This document shows, piece after piece, positions 7,639 to 16,000 of a stretch of 64,000 bases of DNA. Position numbers and translations under genes: made by a program. The first letter of the stretch is position 1, and every line of letters begins with the position of its first letter. Below the pieces are notes generated by a model. It made no database searches. It saw only the letters and a program-made list of their open reading frames with translations, and was not told the DNA's origin. The stretch comes from CAVVMA01 sp963788205 (GTDB lineage: Bacteria; Desulfobacterota; Binatia; Binatales; Binataceae). The stretch covers positions 806,001 through 870,000 of the forward strand of contig CAWBGG010000002.1 of the NCBI GenBank assembly GCA_963788205.1, given 5' to 3'.

Positions 7639-8440
7639 TGCGGCCGATTGGGATCCCGAGCTGTACAACCGCTTCCGCCGCTATCGGGCCGAGCCGGTCG
7701 AGGCGATCCTCAAGCGGCTGGAGCTTTCCGAGCGCGAGCGAATCGTCGATCTCGGATGCGGCCCCGGCGAGAACACGATTGAGCTGGCGCGCCGCTCCGC
7801 CCACGGATCGGCGCTGGGAATCGATTCGTCGCCCGCCATGATCGAGCGAGCGAACCAGCTTCGCGCCCGGCTCGATCTGGCGCTCGCGGCGCGCGTGCAA
7901 TTCGTGGTGGGCGAGCTTCCCGGTGCGATCGCGAACGATAGCTACACTGTGGTGTTCAGCAACGCGACGTTTCATTGGCTCAGCGACCATCGGGGAATCT
8001 TTCGCCGCTGCTTTGAAGCGCTGGCGCCGGGCGGCAAGCTGGTCGTGCAGATGCCGGCCAATGACGAGGAGGCCGCCAAGCTCGCGATGCGCCAGCTTGC
8101 GTCCGAGGAGCCGTGGCACGCCAAACTCGCCGGCGCCGAAGAGGTGCTCGTGCCGGTGGCGCCGCCGGAGCATTACGCCGCGATGCTGAGCGAGCTCGGA
8201 TTCAGCGGCGTCGATTGCTACTACCAGACCTTTGCCCATCCCATGAACAGTCCGGCGGAAGTGATCGAATGGTACAGCTCGACCGGTTTGCGGCCCTATC
8301 TCAATGCGCTGACGAAAGCGGAGCAGCCGGATTTTCTGGCCGCGCTGAGCGCGCGGCTCGAGTCGGCATACGGGACCGCCGGCAACCTGACCTTCCACTT
8401 TCGGCGGCTGTTTCTATGGGCGCGCCGCCCCTCGCGATGA
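7625..8440 (+). CDS. tam: trans-aconitate 2-methyltransferase-like SAM methyltransferase
   Basis: The 271-residue product has motif I VDLGCGPGENTIELA, then FSNATFHWLSDH, APGGKLVVQMPAN and a C-terminal WYSSTGLRPYLNAL, the set that characterises Tam. Tam methylates trans-aconitate, an inhibitory by-product of aconitase, in the cytosol. ATG 7625 is preferred over 7607 because GGAG lies 7 bases upstream. The gene's 5' end lies in the repeat, implying former coupling to the MFS gene now 5 kb upstream. The next gene starts one base past its stop. Confidence 0.85.
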   Translation: MGKAPAADWDPELYNRFRRYRAEPVEAILKRLELSERERIVDLGCGPGENTIELARRSAHGSALGIDSSPAMIERANQLRARLDLALAARVQFVVGELPGAIANDSYTVVFSNATFHWLSDHRGIFRRCFEALAPGGKLVVQMPANDEEAAKLAMRQLASEEPWHAKLAGAEEVLVPVAPPEHYAAMLSELGFSGVDCYYQTFAHPMNSPAEVIEWYSSTGLRPYLNALTKAEQPDFLAALSARLESAYGTAGNLTFHFRRLFLWARRPSR

Positions 8441-8441
8441 A

Positions 8442-9413
8442 ATGCCGCGCGGCCCTCGCCCATTGGTGCGGCACGTACCGGCCTTAATCGTTCACGGTGG
8501 GGCTGGTATCCCTGCGGCACTGGCCGATCGGCCCGAGCGGAAGCGGGGGATGCTCGCTGCAGCCGAGGCGGGCGCCGCGATTCTGCGCGAGGGCGGCAGC
8601 GCGCTTGACGCGGTGATCGCAGCGGTCGTGGCGTTCGAGGACCATCCGCTGTTCAACGCGGGCTACGGCTCGATGCTGAATGCGGCGGGGAAAATCGAGA
8701 TGGACGCTGGTGTGATGGTGGCCGAGCGCGCCGCGCGGAGCGCGGCGCGCTCGGGCGCCATCACGGGGATCGCCGCGGGTGCGGTCGCGGCCGTCAGCCG
8801 CGTCCGCAATCCGATTCTGCTGGCGCGCGCCGTGATGGAGCGCACGCCTCATATCCTGATGGTGGGGTCAGGAGCGGAGAGCCTGGCGCGCGCCGCGGGT
8901 ATCCCGCGGTGCGCGCCAGGCGACTTGATCACGCCGCGCGCGCTCGCCCGCTGGCGCAAGCTGAAGAACTTCGCGCCCAGCTCGCGGGGCGAGCGCCCTC
9001 ACGGCACGGTCGGAGCGGTCGCGGTCGATTCGCGCGGAGCGCTCGCCGCCGCTACCTCGACCGGAGGGTACTCCCGCAAGCTCGCCGGCAGGATCGGCGA
9101 CTCGCCGATCCTGGGCGCCGGCTTTTTCGCCGACCATCGCGGCGCCGCTTCGGCGACCGGCCTGGGCGAGGCGATAATCACGCTCGGCCTGTGCCGCGCC
9201 GCCGTGATGGCATTGGGGCGCGCCACCGCGAGCGCCTGCGCGGCGCAGGAGATCGCGTCGATCAGCAGGATGCCCCGCGCCGACGCCGGCATCATCGTGA
9301 TCGATCGTACCGGCGATATCGGTTACGCGCACAACGCCGCGAGTATGGAGGTCGCGATGTTCGGCCGCGAACGGGGCCTACGCTACGAGCTGGTGAAGCC
9401 GCGGCGAGCTTGA
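8442..9413 (+). CDS. isoaspartyl peptidase / L-asparaginase (Ntn hydrolase)
   Basis: The product of about 323 residues begins with VPALIVHGGAG, the conserved N-terminal box of type III asparaginases. GGSALDAVIAAVVAFEDHPL and FNAGYGSMLNAAGKIEMDA follow. HGTVGAVAVD holds the Thr that becomes the nucleophile after autocleavage into alpha and beta chains, and the later GGY and ATGLGEAI turns are also present. The enzyme hydrolyses beta-aspartyl dipeptides and asparagine. The start lies one base after the tam stop, so the genes are probably co-transcribed. Confidence 0.9.
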   Translation: MPRGPRPLVRHVPALIVHGGAGIPAALADRPERKRGMLAAAEAGAAILREGGSALDAVIAAVVAFEDHPLFNAGYGSMLNAAGKIEMDAGVMVAERAARSAARSGAITGIAAGAVAAVSRVRNPILLARAVMERTPHILMVGSGAESLARAAGIPRCAPGDLITPRALARWRKLKNFAPSSRGERPHGTVGAVAVDSRGALAAATSTGGYSRKLAGRIGDSPILGAGFFADHRGAASATGLGEAIITLGLCRAAVMALGRATASACAAQEIASISRMPRADAGIIVIDRTGDIGYAHNAASMEVAMFGRERGLRYELVKPRRA

Positions 9414-9480
9414 ACGACTGACCCGCGACGCGCGAAAATGGGCCGCGTGCGTCTGCCACAGCATACGAGGAGGTTCAGGT

Positions 9481-9732
9481 TTGGACGGCCACGAAGCATC
9501 CGATAGCGATCGCGCGAAGGCCCATAGAATCGAGCGGGCCGAGAAAACCGTGAGCTTCATGATGCGGCTGTTCGTCTCGCTAGTGCTGCCGCTGTGGGGC
9601 CTGGCGATGCTCGTGCTTGGCGTCCAGTGGGGTTCGTTGTGGTGGATCGGATGCGGTCTCGCGGTCGGAGGCGTTGGCGTCTTGATGCTCGCCGGCAGCC
9701 CGCTCCTCGATTCGTTCCTGCGCGAGTCCTGA
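9481..9732 (+). CDS. hypothetical small membrane protein, two helices
   Basis: The 83-residue frame starts at TTG 9481, preceded by GAGGAGG at a good distance. After a charged N-terminus it has two hydrophobic segments, MRLFVSLVLPLWGLAMLVLG and a second ending GVLMLAGS. No conserved motif is recognised. The strong ribosome binding site and clean membrane topology support a real gene. Confidence 0.6.
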   Translation: MDGHEASDSDRAKAHRIERAEKTVSFMMRLFVSLVLPLWGLAMLVLGVQWGSLWWIGCGLAVGGVGVLMLAGSPLLDSFLRES

Positions 9733-9788
9733 ACGTCTCTGATCGCGATTTGCCTGCCGGTCATCCGTCGGCCTATTCTTCACTTCAG

Positions 9789-10124
9789 ATGCCGATTTAC
9801 GAATACGAGTGCGCCCGATGCACGCGGGTCAGCGCGCACGTGGTGCTGGGACGCAGTCGCAAGCTGCGCGTTGCGTGTCCCGATTGCGGCAGCGCGCGCA
9901 CGCGCCGTGTGATGTCCTCGTTCGCGGTGGTCCAGACCGAGGCCTCGCGGGTGGCCAATTTCGATACCGGCCGCGCGCGCGACGAGTCGTTCTACCGCGA
10001 CTCACGCAATGTCGGGTTGTGGGCGAAAAAGCGCGCCCGCCAGATGGGCGTCGATCTCGGCGAGAAGTTCGAATCGACGGTCGAGAAGGCGCGCAGCGGC
10101 AAGCTCGTCAAAGAGCTGATGTAA
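9789..10124 (+). CDS. FmdB-family zinc-ribbon protein
   Basis: The protein opens MPIYEYECARCTRVSAHVV and continues VACPDCGSARTRRVMSSFAV, the FmdB/CxxC_CXXC_SSSS zinc ribbon: Y-E-Y-x-C-x-x-C, then C-P-D-C-G and a Ser-Ser turn. The remaining 60 residues are basic and helical, ending in KSGKLVKELM-like charged sequence. FmdB-like proteins are small, probably regulatory and of unknown mechanism. The next gene starts 8 bases after the stop, so the pair is likely an operon. Confidence 0.85.
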   Translation: MPIYEYECARCTRVSAHVVLGRSRKLRVACPDCGSARTRRVMSSFAVVQTEASRVANFDTGRARDESFYRDSRNVGLWAKKRARQMGVDLGEKFESTVEKARSGKLVKELM

Positions 10125-10132
10125 GGGGCCTC

Positions 10133-10417
10133 ATGGAAGACGAAAAAGATCGGTACGGCGACAAGCTGCACGACGTCGAGAAAGCCCGCGAAGATCAGTG
10201 GGCGCACGATCAGGATGAGAAGCTGATCGAGAACCAGCGCAAGTTGATGGCCGAGCATAAGCAGGCCGGCGCGGCGCTCAAGTGCCCGCAATGCGGCAAG
10301 CCGCTGGTCGCCAGTTCGCGCGGCGGCGTCGCCATGATGAGCTGTCCGGACGGGCACGGCGCGTGGCTGGAAACCGGATCGCTGCAAGGGATCTTGAAGC
10401 CCGGAAAAGCCAAATAG
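10133..10417 (+). CDS. zf-TFIIB-type zinc finger protein
   Basis: The 94-residue product is highly charged in its first half (DEKDRYGDKLHDVEKAREDQ), probably helical. It then carries LKCPQCGKPLV and MMSCPDGHGAWLETGSLQGI. This is the C-P-x-C, C-P-x-x-H-G-x-W-L pattern of the zf-TFIIB domain found in small bacterial proteins of unknown role. It follows the FmdB gene closely. A long inverted repeat lies between it and the nuo operon. Confidence 0.8.
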   Translation: MEDEKDRYGDKLHDVEKAREDQWAHDQDEKLIENQRKLMAEHKQAGAALKCPQCGKPLVASSRGGVAMMSCPDGHGAWLETGSLQGILKPGKAK

Positions 10418-10470
10418 ACGAGGGCGCGGGGTTTCCGCCCGATTTTCCGGGTCGTGGCGCCGGGCCCGGT

Positions 10471-10523
10471 TGGTGAAGCAGCGCTTAAACAAGGGCGATT
10501 CACAGAAAAGCCCTGCTTCACCA
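10471..10523. terminator. long inverted repeat between zinc-finger gene and nuoA
   Basis: TGGTGAAGCAG at 10471-10481 pairs perfectly with CTGCTTCACCA at 10513-10523, and GGGC/GCCC can pair within the loop. The 11-bp stem is followed by AGCGTTTTCG, a weak T run. It could be a terminator for the upstream pair, a regulatory hairpin in the nuo leader, or both. TATAGT at 10551 may be the -10 element for nuoA. Confidence 0.5.
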
Positions 10524-10588
10524 GCGTTTTCGCCCGTCGTGTCGATCCGCTATAGTGGACCCAGGATCCGGGATACCTCTAGATCGCC

Positions 10589-10975
10589 ATGTATTTTGAA
10601 TTCGGCGTGCCGCTGGCCCTGACCGTTATCGGGATCGGCTTTCTGGCCGTGATGTTCGGCCTGCAGAAGCTGCTCGCGCCCAGCAATCCCTATGAGCGCA
10701 AGCTCATCCCGTACGAATGCGGCGAGCCGCCGACCGGACGCGCGTGGATCAACTTCAATGTCCGCTTCTACTTGATCGCGCTGATCTTCGTGGTCTTTGA
10801 GGTCGAGGTGGCCTTCGTCTATCCGGTCGCCGCGGTCTATCTGGATTGGGTCAAGCGCGGGCAGCGGGTGTACGTGCTCAGTGAAGTCCTGCTTTTCCTC
10901 TCGATTCTTTTCGTTGGGTTGATTTACGTTTGGGTCAAACACGATCTCGAATGGGTCAAGAAGGTCCCGGAATAG
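10589..10975 (+). CDS. nuoA: NADH-quinone oxidoreductase subunit A
   Basis: The 128-residue protein has three hydrophobic helices and the family motif SNPYERKLIPYECGEPP in the first loop, which lines the quinone entry region at the membrane-arm heel. RFYLIALIFVVFEVEVAFVYP is the conserved second helix with its Glu and Asp-type acids. It is the first gene of an 11-gene complex I operon. The next start lies 12 bases after the stop. Confidence 0.95.
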   Translation: MYFEFGVPLALTVIGIGFLAVMFGLQKLLAPSNPYERKLIPYECGEPPTGRAWINFNVRFYLIALIFVVFEVEVAFVYPVAAVYLDWVKRGQRVYVLSEVLLFLSILFVGLIYVWVKHDLEWVKKVPE

Positions 10976-10987
10976 GAGACAAGCGCG

Positions 10988-11491
10988 ATGCCGCTGCTCA
11001 ACAGCTTGCCGGACTATGTTCTGACCACCAAGACCGACGAGCTGATCAACTGGATGCGCAAGTCGAGCATCTGGTACATGCTCTTCGGCCTGGCGTGTTG
11101 CGCGATTGAGCTGATGCATACCGGCGGCCCGCGCGCCGATATCGAGCGGTTCGGCGCCACGCCGCGCGCCTCGGCGCGCCAGTCCGACCTGATGATCGTC
11201 GCGGGCACGCTGACGCTCAAGATGGCGCTGCGCACGCGCCTGCTCTACGACCAGATGCCCGAGCCCAGGTACGTAATCGCGATGGGAAGTTGCGCGAGCT
11301 GCGGCGGACTGTTCCAGCTCGCTTATTCCGTTTGCGACGGCGTCGACAAGATTTTGCCGGTGGACGTATACGTGCCCGGATGTCCGCCGCGACCCGAAGC
11401 GCTGGTCGAGGGCCTGCTGAAGCTCCAGCAGAAGATCATGACCGAGCGTTGGCTCAGCAGAGAGCCGAGCAACGGCACGGTCGCGGCCTGA
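10988..11491 (+). CDS. nuoB: NADH-quinone oxidoreductase subunit B (N2 cluster)
   Basis: GLACCAIELM, MGSCASCGGLF and VPGCPPRPEAL provide the four Cys that hold the terminal [4Fe-4S] cluster N2, which donates electrons to quinone. RFGATPRASARQSDLMIVAG is the typical core. The length of 167 residues is usual. It sits in the peripheral arm beside NuoD. A GTG-started nuoC begins 7 bases downstream. Confidence 0.96.
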   Translation: MPLLNSLPDYVLTTKTDELINWMRKSSIWYMLFGLACCAIELMHTGGPRADIERFGATPRASARQSDLMIVAGTLTLKMALRTRLLYDQMPEPRYVIAMGSCASCGGLFQLAYSVCDGVDKILPVDVYVPGCPPRPEALVEGLLKLQQKIMTERWLSREPSNGTVAA

Positions 11492-11498
11492 ATCCAAG

Positions 11499-12008
11499 GT
11501 GGACGCGCTCGCGATATACGCCAAGGCCAAGGAGCGCTTCGCCGCCGGGATTGGCGAGATTGCGGACGCCAAGCTCGATCCCTGGATGGTCGTCGAGCCC
11601 GGCGCGCTGGTCAAAGTCTGCGAATTTCTGAAAGACGATCCCGAGACCGCGATGGACTGTCTCTCCAATGAGAGCGGCGTGGACTACAAGGACCACATCG
11701 AGGTGGTCTACCATCTGTTCTCGTATCGCCATCGCCATACCTGTGTGCTCAAGGTCAAGATGCCGCGCGACAATCCCTCCGTGCCGACGCTCGAGGGCCT
11801 GTGGAACTCGGCCAACTGGATGGAGCGCGAGATCTTCGATCTGCTCGGCGTGAACTTCGAGGGGCATAGCGATCTGCGCCGCCTGCTGATGCCCGAGGAC
11901 TGGCTGGGCTATCCGTTGCGCAAGGATTTCGTCGAGCCGCTCGAGTACCACGGGATCTCGACCACTCGTGAGAGCCCGATTATCCGCCTCGACGCGAAAA
12001 AGAAATGA
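11499..12008 (+). CDS. nuoC: NADH-quinone oxidoreductase subunit C (30 kDa)
   Basis: GTG at 11499 follows a CCAAGG element. The 169-residue product shows YHLFSYRHRHTCVLKVKMPR, SANWMEREIFDLLGVNFEGH and DWLGYPLRKDF, the signature of the 30-kDa subunit that braces the peripheral arm. NuoC and NuoD are separate here and not fused as in gammaproteobacteria. The stop overlaps the nuoD start in an ATGA. Confidence 0.94.
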   Translation: MDALAIYAKAKERFAAGIGEIADAKLDPWMVVEPGALVKVCEFLKDDPETAMDCLSNESGVDYKDHIEVVYHLFSYRHRHTCVLKVKMPRDNPSVPTLEGLWNSANWMEREIFDLLGVNFEGHSDLRRLLMPEDWLGYPLRKDFVEPLEYHGISTTRESPIIRLDAKKK

Positions 12009-13123
12009 GCACGCTTAGAACCGAAGAAATGACGCTGAACATGGGGCCGCAGCATCCGTCTACCCACGGCGTGCTGCGCTTCGTAGTCAAGGCCGACGGC
12101 GAGGTGATGCGCGAGGCGATCCCCGACGTAGGCTACCTGCATCGCTCGATCGAAAAGATCGCCGAGAAGGTCGGCTATCACGGTTTCATGCCCTACACCG
12201 ATCGCGTGGACTACGTGTGCGCGATGTTCACCAATCAGGGCTGGGGCATGTCGTGCGAGAAGCTGGGCGGAATCGAAGTGCCCCGGCGCGGTGAATATTG
12301 CCGCGTGATCGCGGCCGAGTTCAACCGGATCGCGTCGCATCTGCTCTCGGTCGGCACGATGGGCATGGACCTCGGCGCGATGACGCCGTTCCTGCACGCG
12401 ATTCGCGAGCGCGAGATGATCAATGATCTGATCGAGGAGCTGTGCGGCGCGCGCCTGACTTTCAACTACATGCGAATCGGCGGCGTGGCCTGGGACCTGC
12501 CGCCTGGATGGCGCGAAAAGGCGCTGGCCTATCTCGATCACTGCGAGCCGATTCTCGAGGAATACAACGCGCTGATCTCGTTTAACAAGATTTTTATCGA
12601 GCGGCTCGCCAATATCGGCGTGATCACCGCCGACGAAGCGATCAACTACAACCTGGTTGGTCCGAACCTGCGCGCCAGCGGCATCAAGTGGGACATCCGC
12701 AAGGACATCCCTTACTCGGTCTACCCCGACTTCGATTTCGAGGTTCCGATCGGCAGCGGCGAGTTCGGCACGCTGGGCGATTCGATGGATCGCTACATGG
12801 TGCGAATCCGCGAGATGAAGGAGTCGGTCAAGATCCTGCGCCAGGCGCTGAAACAGATTCCCGACGGCCCGGTGCTCGCGAAAGTAGCGCGCAACTTCAA
12901 GCCGCATCCGGGTGAATGCCAAATCCGGCTGGAGAGCGCGCGCGGCGACATGGGCTGGTACGTGGTCAGCGACGGCACCGGCTATCCGTGGCGGGTCCAC
13001 GTCCGCACCGGCTCGTTCGCCGCGATGGGCATCATCCAGAAGCTCAGCCGGGGCGCGATGATCGCCGACCTGGTGGCGCTGATCGCCAGCCTCGACGTGA
13101 TCGCGCCGGAGATCGATCGCTGA
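12005..13123 (+). CDS. nuoD: NADH-quinone oxidoreductase subunit D (49 kDa)
   Basis: The protein begins within a few residues of MGPQHPSTHGVLR, the quinone-site His loop. GYLHRSIEKIAE, NRIASHLLSVG and the acidic ending VIAPEIDR are also present. The 372-residue length is near the short end of the family. Its N-terminus starts almost at the conserved core, as expected for an unfused NuoD. It forms the quinone pocket with NuoB. Confidence 0.96.
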   Translation: MSTLRTEEMTLNMGPQHPSTHGVLRFVVKADGEVMREAIPDVGYLHRSIEKIAEKVGYHGFMPYTDRVDYVCAMFTNQGWGMSCEKLGGIEVPRRGEYCRVIAAEFNRIASHLLSVGTMGMDLGAMTPFLHAIREREMINDLIEELCGARLTFNYMRIGGVAWDLPPGWREKALAYLDHCEPILEEYNALISFNKIFIERLANIGVITADEAINYNLVGPNLRASGIKWDIRKDIPYSVYPDFDFEVPIGSGEFGTLGDSMDRYMVRIREMKESVKILRQALKQIPDGPVLAKVARNFKPHPGECQIRLESARGDMGWYVVSDGTGYPWRVHVRTGSFAAMGIIQKLSRGAMIADLVALIASLDVIAPEIDR

Positions 13124-13145
13124 GCGCACGCGCGCCGGTCCGACG

Positions 13146-14336
13146 ATGCAGCATCTTGCCGACTATTTGATCGCGTCCGGCTACTTCGGGGCGCATCCGC
13201 CGACCGATCTGGTCTACGCGCTGGTCATCTTCACGCTCAGCGCGGTGGTGTTCCTGGGCGTCGCGTTTCCGTTCGCCGGAATTGTGAGCTGGGTCGAGCG
13301 GCGGGTGTGGGCGCGAATCCAGTCGCGAATCGGGCCGAATCGCGTGGGCCCCAACGGCTTCCTGCAATGGCTCGCCGACGGCGTCAAGCATGTTTGCAAG
13401 GAAGACCTCGTGCCCAACGAGGCCGACCCGCATCTGTTCAAGATGGCGCCTTACCTGGTGATGCTCGCGTTCACGCTGCCGTGGGCGGTGATGCCGTTCT
13501 CCTCCGATCTGATCCTGGCCGACCTGAACGTAGGGATTCTCTACATGACGGCCGTGACCGCGCTGACCGTGGTCGGCGTGCTGATGGCCGGATGGTCCTC
13601 CAACGACAAGTGGTCGCTGCTCGGCGGCATCCGCTCGGCGGCGCAGATCGTCAGCTACGAAATCCCGGCCGGCCTGTCGATTTTCCCGGTCGTGCTGATC
13701 ACCGGCACGCTCTCGATGCAGGGCATCATCCGCGCGCAGGGGTGGTCGCCGAATACCTGGTTCCTGTTCAACAATCCGTTCACTTTCGTCGCCGCCAATA
13801 TCCTGTTCATCTCGTCGCTGGCCGAGGCCAATCGCACGCCCTTTGACCTGCCCGAGGCCGAGTCCGAGCTGGTGGCGGGTTTCGCCACCGAGTACAGCGG
13901 GATGCGCTACCTGTTCTTCTTCATGGCGGAGTGGGGCAATCTGTTCATCATCGGCGGAATCATCACGGCGCTGTTCCTGGGCGGCTGGCAGTTCCCGCAT
14001 GTGAGCCACAGCCGCGTGATGATGAACGTCCTGCAGTTGATCACCTTTAACGTCAAGGTGCTGGCGATCGTGTTCTTCTCGATGTGGATTCGCGGTACGC
14101 TGCCGCGCGTGCGGATCGACCAGCTCATGTCGCTGTGCTGGAAGTATTTCGTTCCGATCTCGTTCGCCGACCTGATCGGCACCGCAGTCTGGGTCGCGAT
14201 CTGGCCCGAGGGCAATCCAGTGGCGGGCTATATAATGGCCGCGCTTGGATTCGTGCTGGTTGCGGTCTTCGCCCGGCGCGTGCTCCATTATCTGCGCAAG
14301 TCCCAGATGGAGGTCTACGTCAGTCCGATCATCTGA
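13146..14336 (+). CDS. nuoH: NADH-quinone oxidoreductase subunit H
   Basis: The 396-residue membrane protein carries VERRVWARIQSRIGPNRVGP, ADGVKHVCKEDL, EIPAGLSIFPVVL and FDLPEAESELVAGFATEYSG. These are the helix-1 and cytoplasmic-loop motifs with the acidic residues that couple quinone reduction to proton translocation. Eight helices are expected. It follows the usual operon order after nuoD. Confidence 0.96.
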   Translation: MQHLADYLIASGYFGAHPPTDLVYALVIFTLSAVVFLGVAFPFAGIVSWVERRVWARIQSRIGPNRVGPNGFLQWLADGVKHVCKEDLVPNEADPHLFKMAPYLVMLAFTLPWAVMPFSSDLILADLNVGILYMTAVTALTVVGVLMAGWSSNDKWSLLGGIRSAAQIVSYEIPAGLSIFPVVLITGTLSMQGIIRAQGWSPNTWFLFNNPFTFVAANILFISSLAEANRTPFDLPEAESELVAGFATEYSGMRYLFFFMAEWGNLFIIGGIITALFLGGWQFPHVSHSRVMMNVLQLITFNVKVLAIVFFSMWIRGTLPRVRIDQLMSLCWKYFVPISFADLIGTAVWVAIWPEGNPVAGYIMAALGFVLVAVFARRVLHYLRKSQMEVYVSPII

Positions 14337-14365
14337 GATCGGAGGCAAGGCGAATTAAGATCAAG

Positions 14366-14935
14366 ATGGGCGCGGTTGGTACATACGTTCGCAATATCCG
14401 GGAGACCGTCACTTCGATCTTCGAGGGGATGGCGGTCACGGCGTCGCACTTCGTGCGCAAGCCCTACACGATTCAATATCCCGATCGCATGCCGATGCGG
14501 GTGCAGGACACGCTGCCGTTCCGCTATCGCGGCATCCTCGAAGTTGATCTCGAGATTTGCACCGGATGCCTCGCCTGCGAGCGCGCCTGCCCGATCGATT
14601 GCATCGTGATCGCGGTCGAGAAGCATCCGCAGACCAAGGCGATGCTGATCTCGCAGTTCGATATCGATATCGCCAAGTGCATGTTCTGCGGGCTCTGCAG
14701 CGAGCCGTGCCCGACCGGATCGATCCATCACACCACCGAATTCGAAGGCGCCGACTTCTCGCTGGAAAGCCTGATCCGCCGCTTCGTCAAAGAGCCGGTG
14801 ATCGCCTACAAACCCAAAAAGGGGCCCGAGACCGACCCGCGTGTCGCGCCGATACTCAGCCGCGGGATGAACTTCCTTACGCAATGGGCGCAGCCCGGCG
14901 ACGAGAAGCCGCCCACGGACGAAGAGCCGGCGTAG
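14366..14935 (+). CDS. nuoI: NADH-quinone oxidoreductase subunit I (two 4Fe-4S)
   Basis: Two ferredoxin-type motifs are plain: CTGCLACERACPIDCI and CMFCGLCSEPCPTGSIH, which bind clusters N6a and N6b. The ATG at 14366 gives a 189-residue protein with the amphipathic N-terminal helix ending in FVRKPYTIQYPDRMP. Longer in-frame starts overlap nuoH and are rejected. With NuoB it forms the wire from the electron-input module, whose genes are absent here. Confidence 0.95.
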   Translation: MGAVGTYVRNIRETVTSIFEGMAVTASHFVRKPYTIQYPDRMPMRVQDTLPFRYRGILEVDLEICTGCLACERACPIDCIVIAVEKHPQTKAMLISQFDIDIAKCMFCGLCSEPCPTGSIHHTTEFEGADFSLESLIRRFVKEPVIAYKPKKGPETDPRVAPILSRGMNFLTQWAQPGDEKPPTDEEPA

Positions 14936-15038
14936 CCTTGTCTACCATCATTCGGGATCGCGATTTTCTCGGCGGTCGTGGGGTGCGCCACCCACTACTC
15001 GAAGCGTCGATCCTCCGCTGAGTCGGAACGCCGGAATC

Positions 15039-15533
15039 ATGCTCCCACAACTGATCTTCTACCTGATCGCTGCGCTCACGATCGGCTCCGCTATGATGGT
15101 CGCGTTCTCGCGCAATATCGTCTATTCCACCTTCGCCCTGCTGGGCGCATTCATGGGCGTGGTCGCGATCTACGTGCTGCTGGCGGCCGACTTTGTCGCA
15201 ATGGTCCAACTGCTCGTGTACGTCGGCGGAATTCTGGTCGTGACCCTGTTCGCCGTGATGCTGACCCAGGGAATCGCCGACGTGACGATCTCCAATCGCG
15301 CGGTGGGCACGATTCCCGCCCTGATCGTCACCGTGCTGGCCGGGTCCGTGATGCTGTTCGCGACGCTCCACACGCCGTGGCATCTCGGGACCGCGACCGT
15401 CGCGCCGACCACCTATGGAATCGGCAACGCCTTCCTCGACACGTACGCGCTGCCGTTCGAGATCGCGTCGCTGGTGTTGCTCGCTGCGCTGGTGGGGGCG
15501 GTCGTGATCTCGCGCGGCGCGGCGAAGGAATAG
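15039..15533 (+). CDS. nuoJ: NADH-quinone oxidoreductase subunit J
   Basis: The 164-residue hydrophobic protein shows ADFVAMVQLLVYVGGILVVT, the conserved third helix with its pi-bulge in NuoJ. Five helices are expected. A gap of about 100 bases separates it from nuoI with no gene visible, and nuoK follows 17 bases after its stop. Confidence 0.93.
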   Translation: MLPQLIFYLIAALTIGSAMMVAFSRNIVYSTFALLGAFMGVVAIYVLLAADFVAMVQLLVYVGGILVVTLFAVMLTQGIADVTISNRAVGTIPALIVTVLAGSVMLFATLHTPWHLGTATVAPTTYGIGNAFLDTYALPFEIASLVLLAALVGAVVISRGAAKE

Positions 15534-15550
15534 GGTAGGGGACCGTTACG

Positions 15551-15871
15551 ATGGCCGCGTCGGGAATCACGTTGAATCACTTTCTTGTGCTGAGCCTGAT
15601 CGTCTTTCTGCTCGGCATGTTCTGTGTGCTCTCGCGGCGCAACGCGATCGGAATATTGATGGGGGTCGAGTTGATCCTCAATTCCGCGAATATCAACTAC
15701 CTCGCCTTCGCCTTTTACGGCGGCGACAGCCGTTACGACGGCCAGGTCTTCGCCATTTTCGTGATCATGCTGGCGGCGGCCGAGGCGGTGATCGGTCTCG
15801 CGATTGTGCTGGCGATCTACCAGGACTTCAAGACTATCGACGTGGACGCCACCGAGACCCTGAGTGGCTGA
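15551..15871 (+). CDS. nuoK: NADH-quinone oxidoreductase subunit K
   Basis: The 106-residue, three-helix protein has the essential acidic helix: RRNAIGILMGVELILNSANI. The second Glu region, AAAEAVIGLAIVLAIY, follows. Both Glu residues lie in the central hydrophilic axis of the membrane arm. The gap of about 130 bases before nuoL holds no recognisable gene. Confidence 0.94.
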   Translation: MAASGITLNHFLVLSLIVFLLGMFCVLSRRNAIGILMGVELILNSANINYLAFAFYGGDSRYDGQVFAIFVIMLAAAEAVIGLAIVLAIYQDFKTIDVDATETLSG

Positions 15872-16000
15872 GCGCCGCGCCAGCCAGCGGCTTTCCCGGT
15901 CGCAACATTTCTGCTTATATCGGCGGGATACTTGTTTAAGCTGAACTGTATGAAGACCCGTGCGGGTTTCGCCCGGCGCGGCCTTCTGGACGCCTGAACG

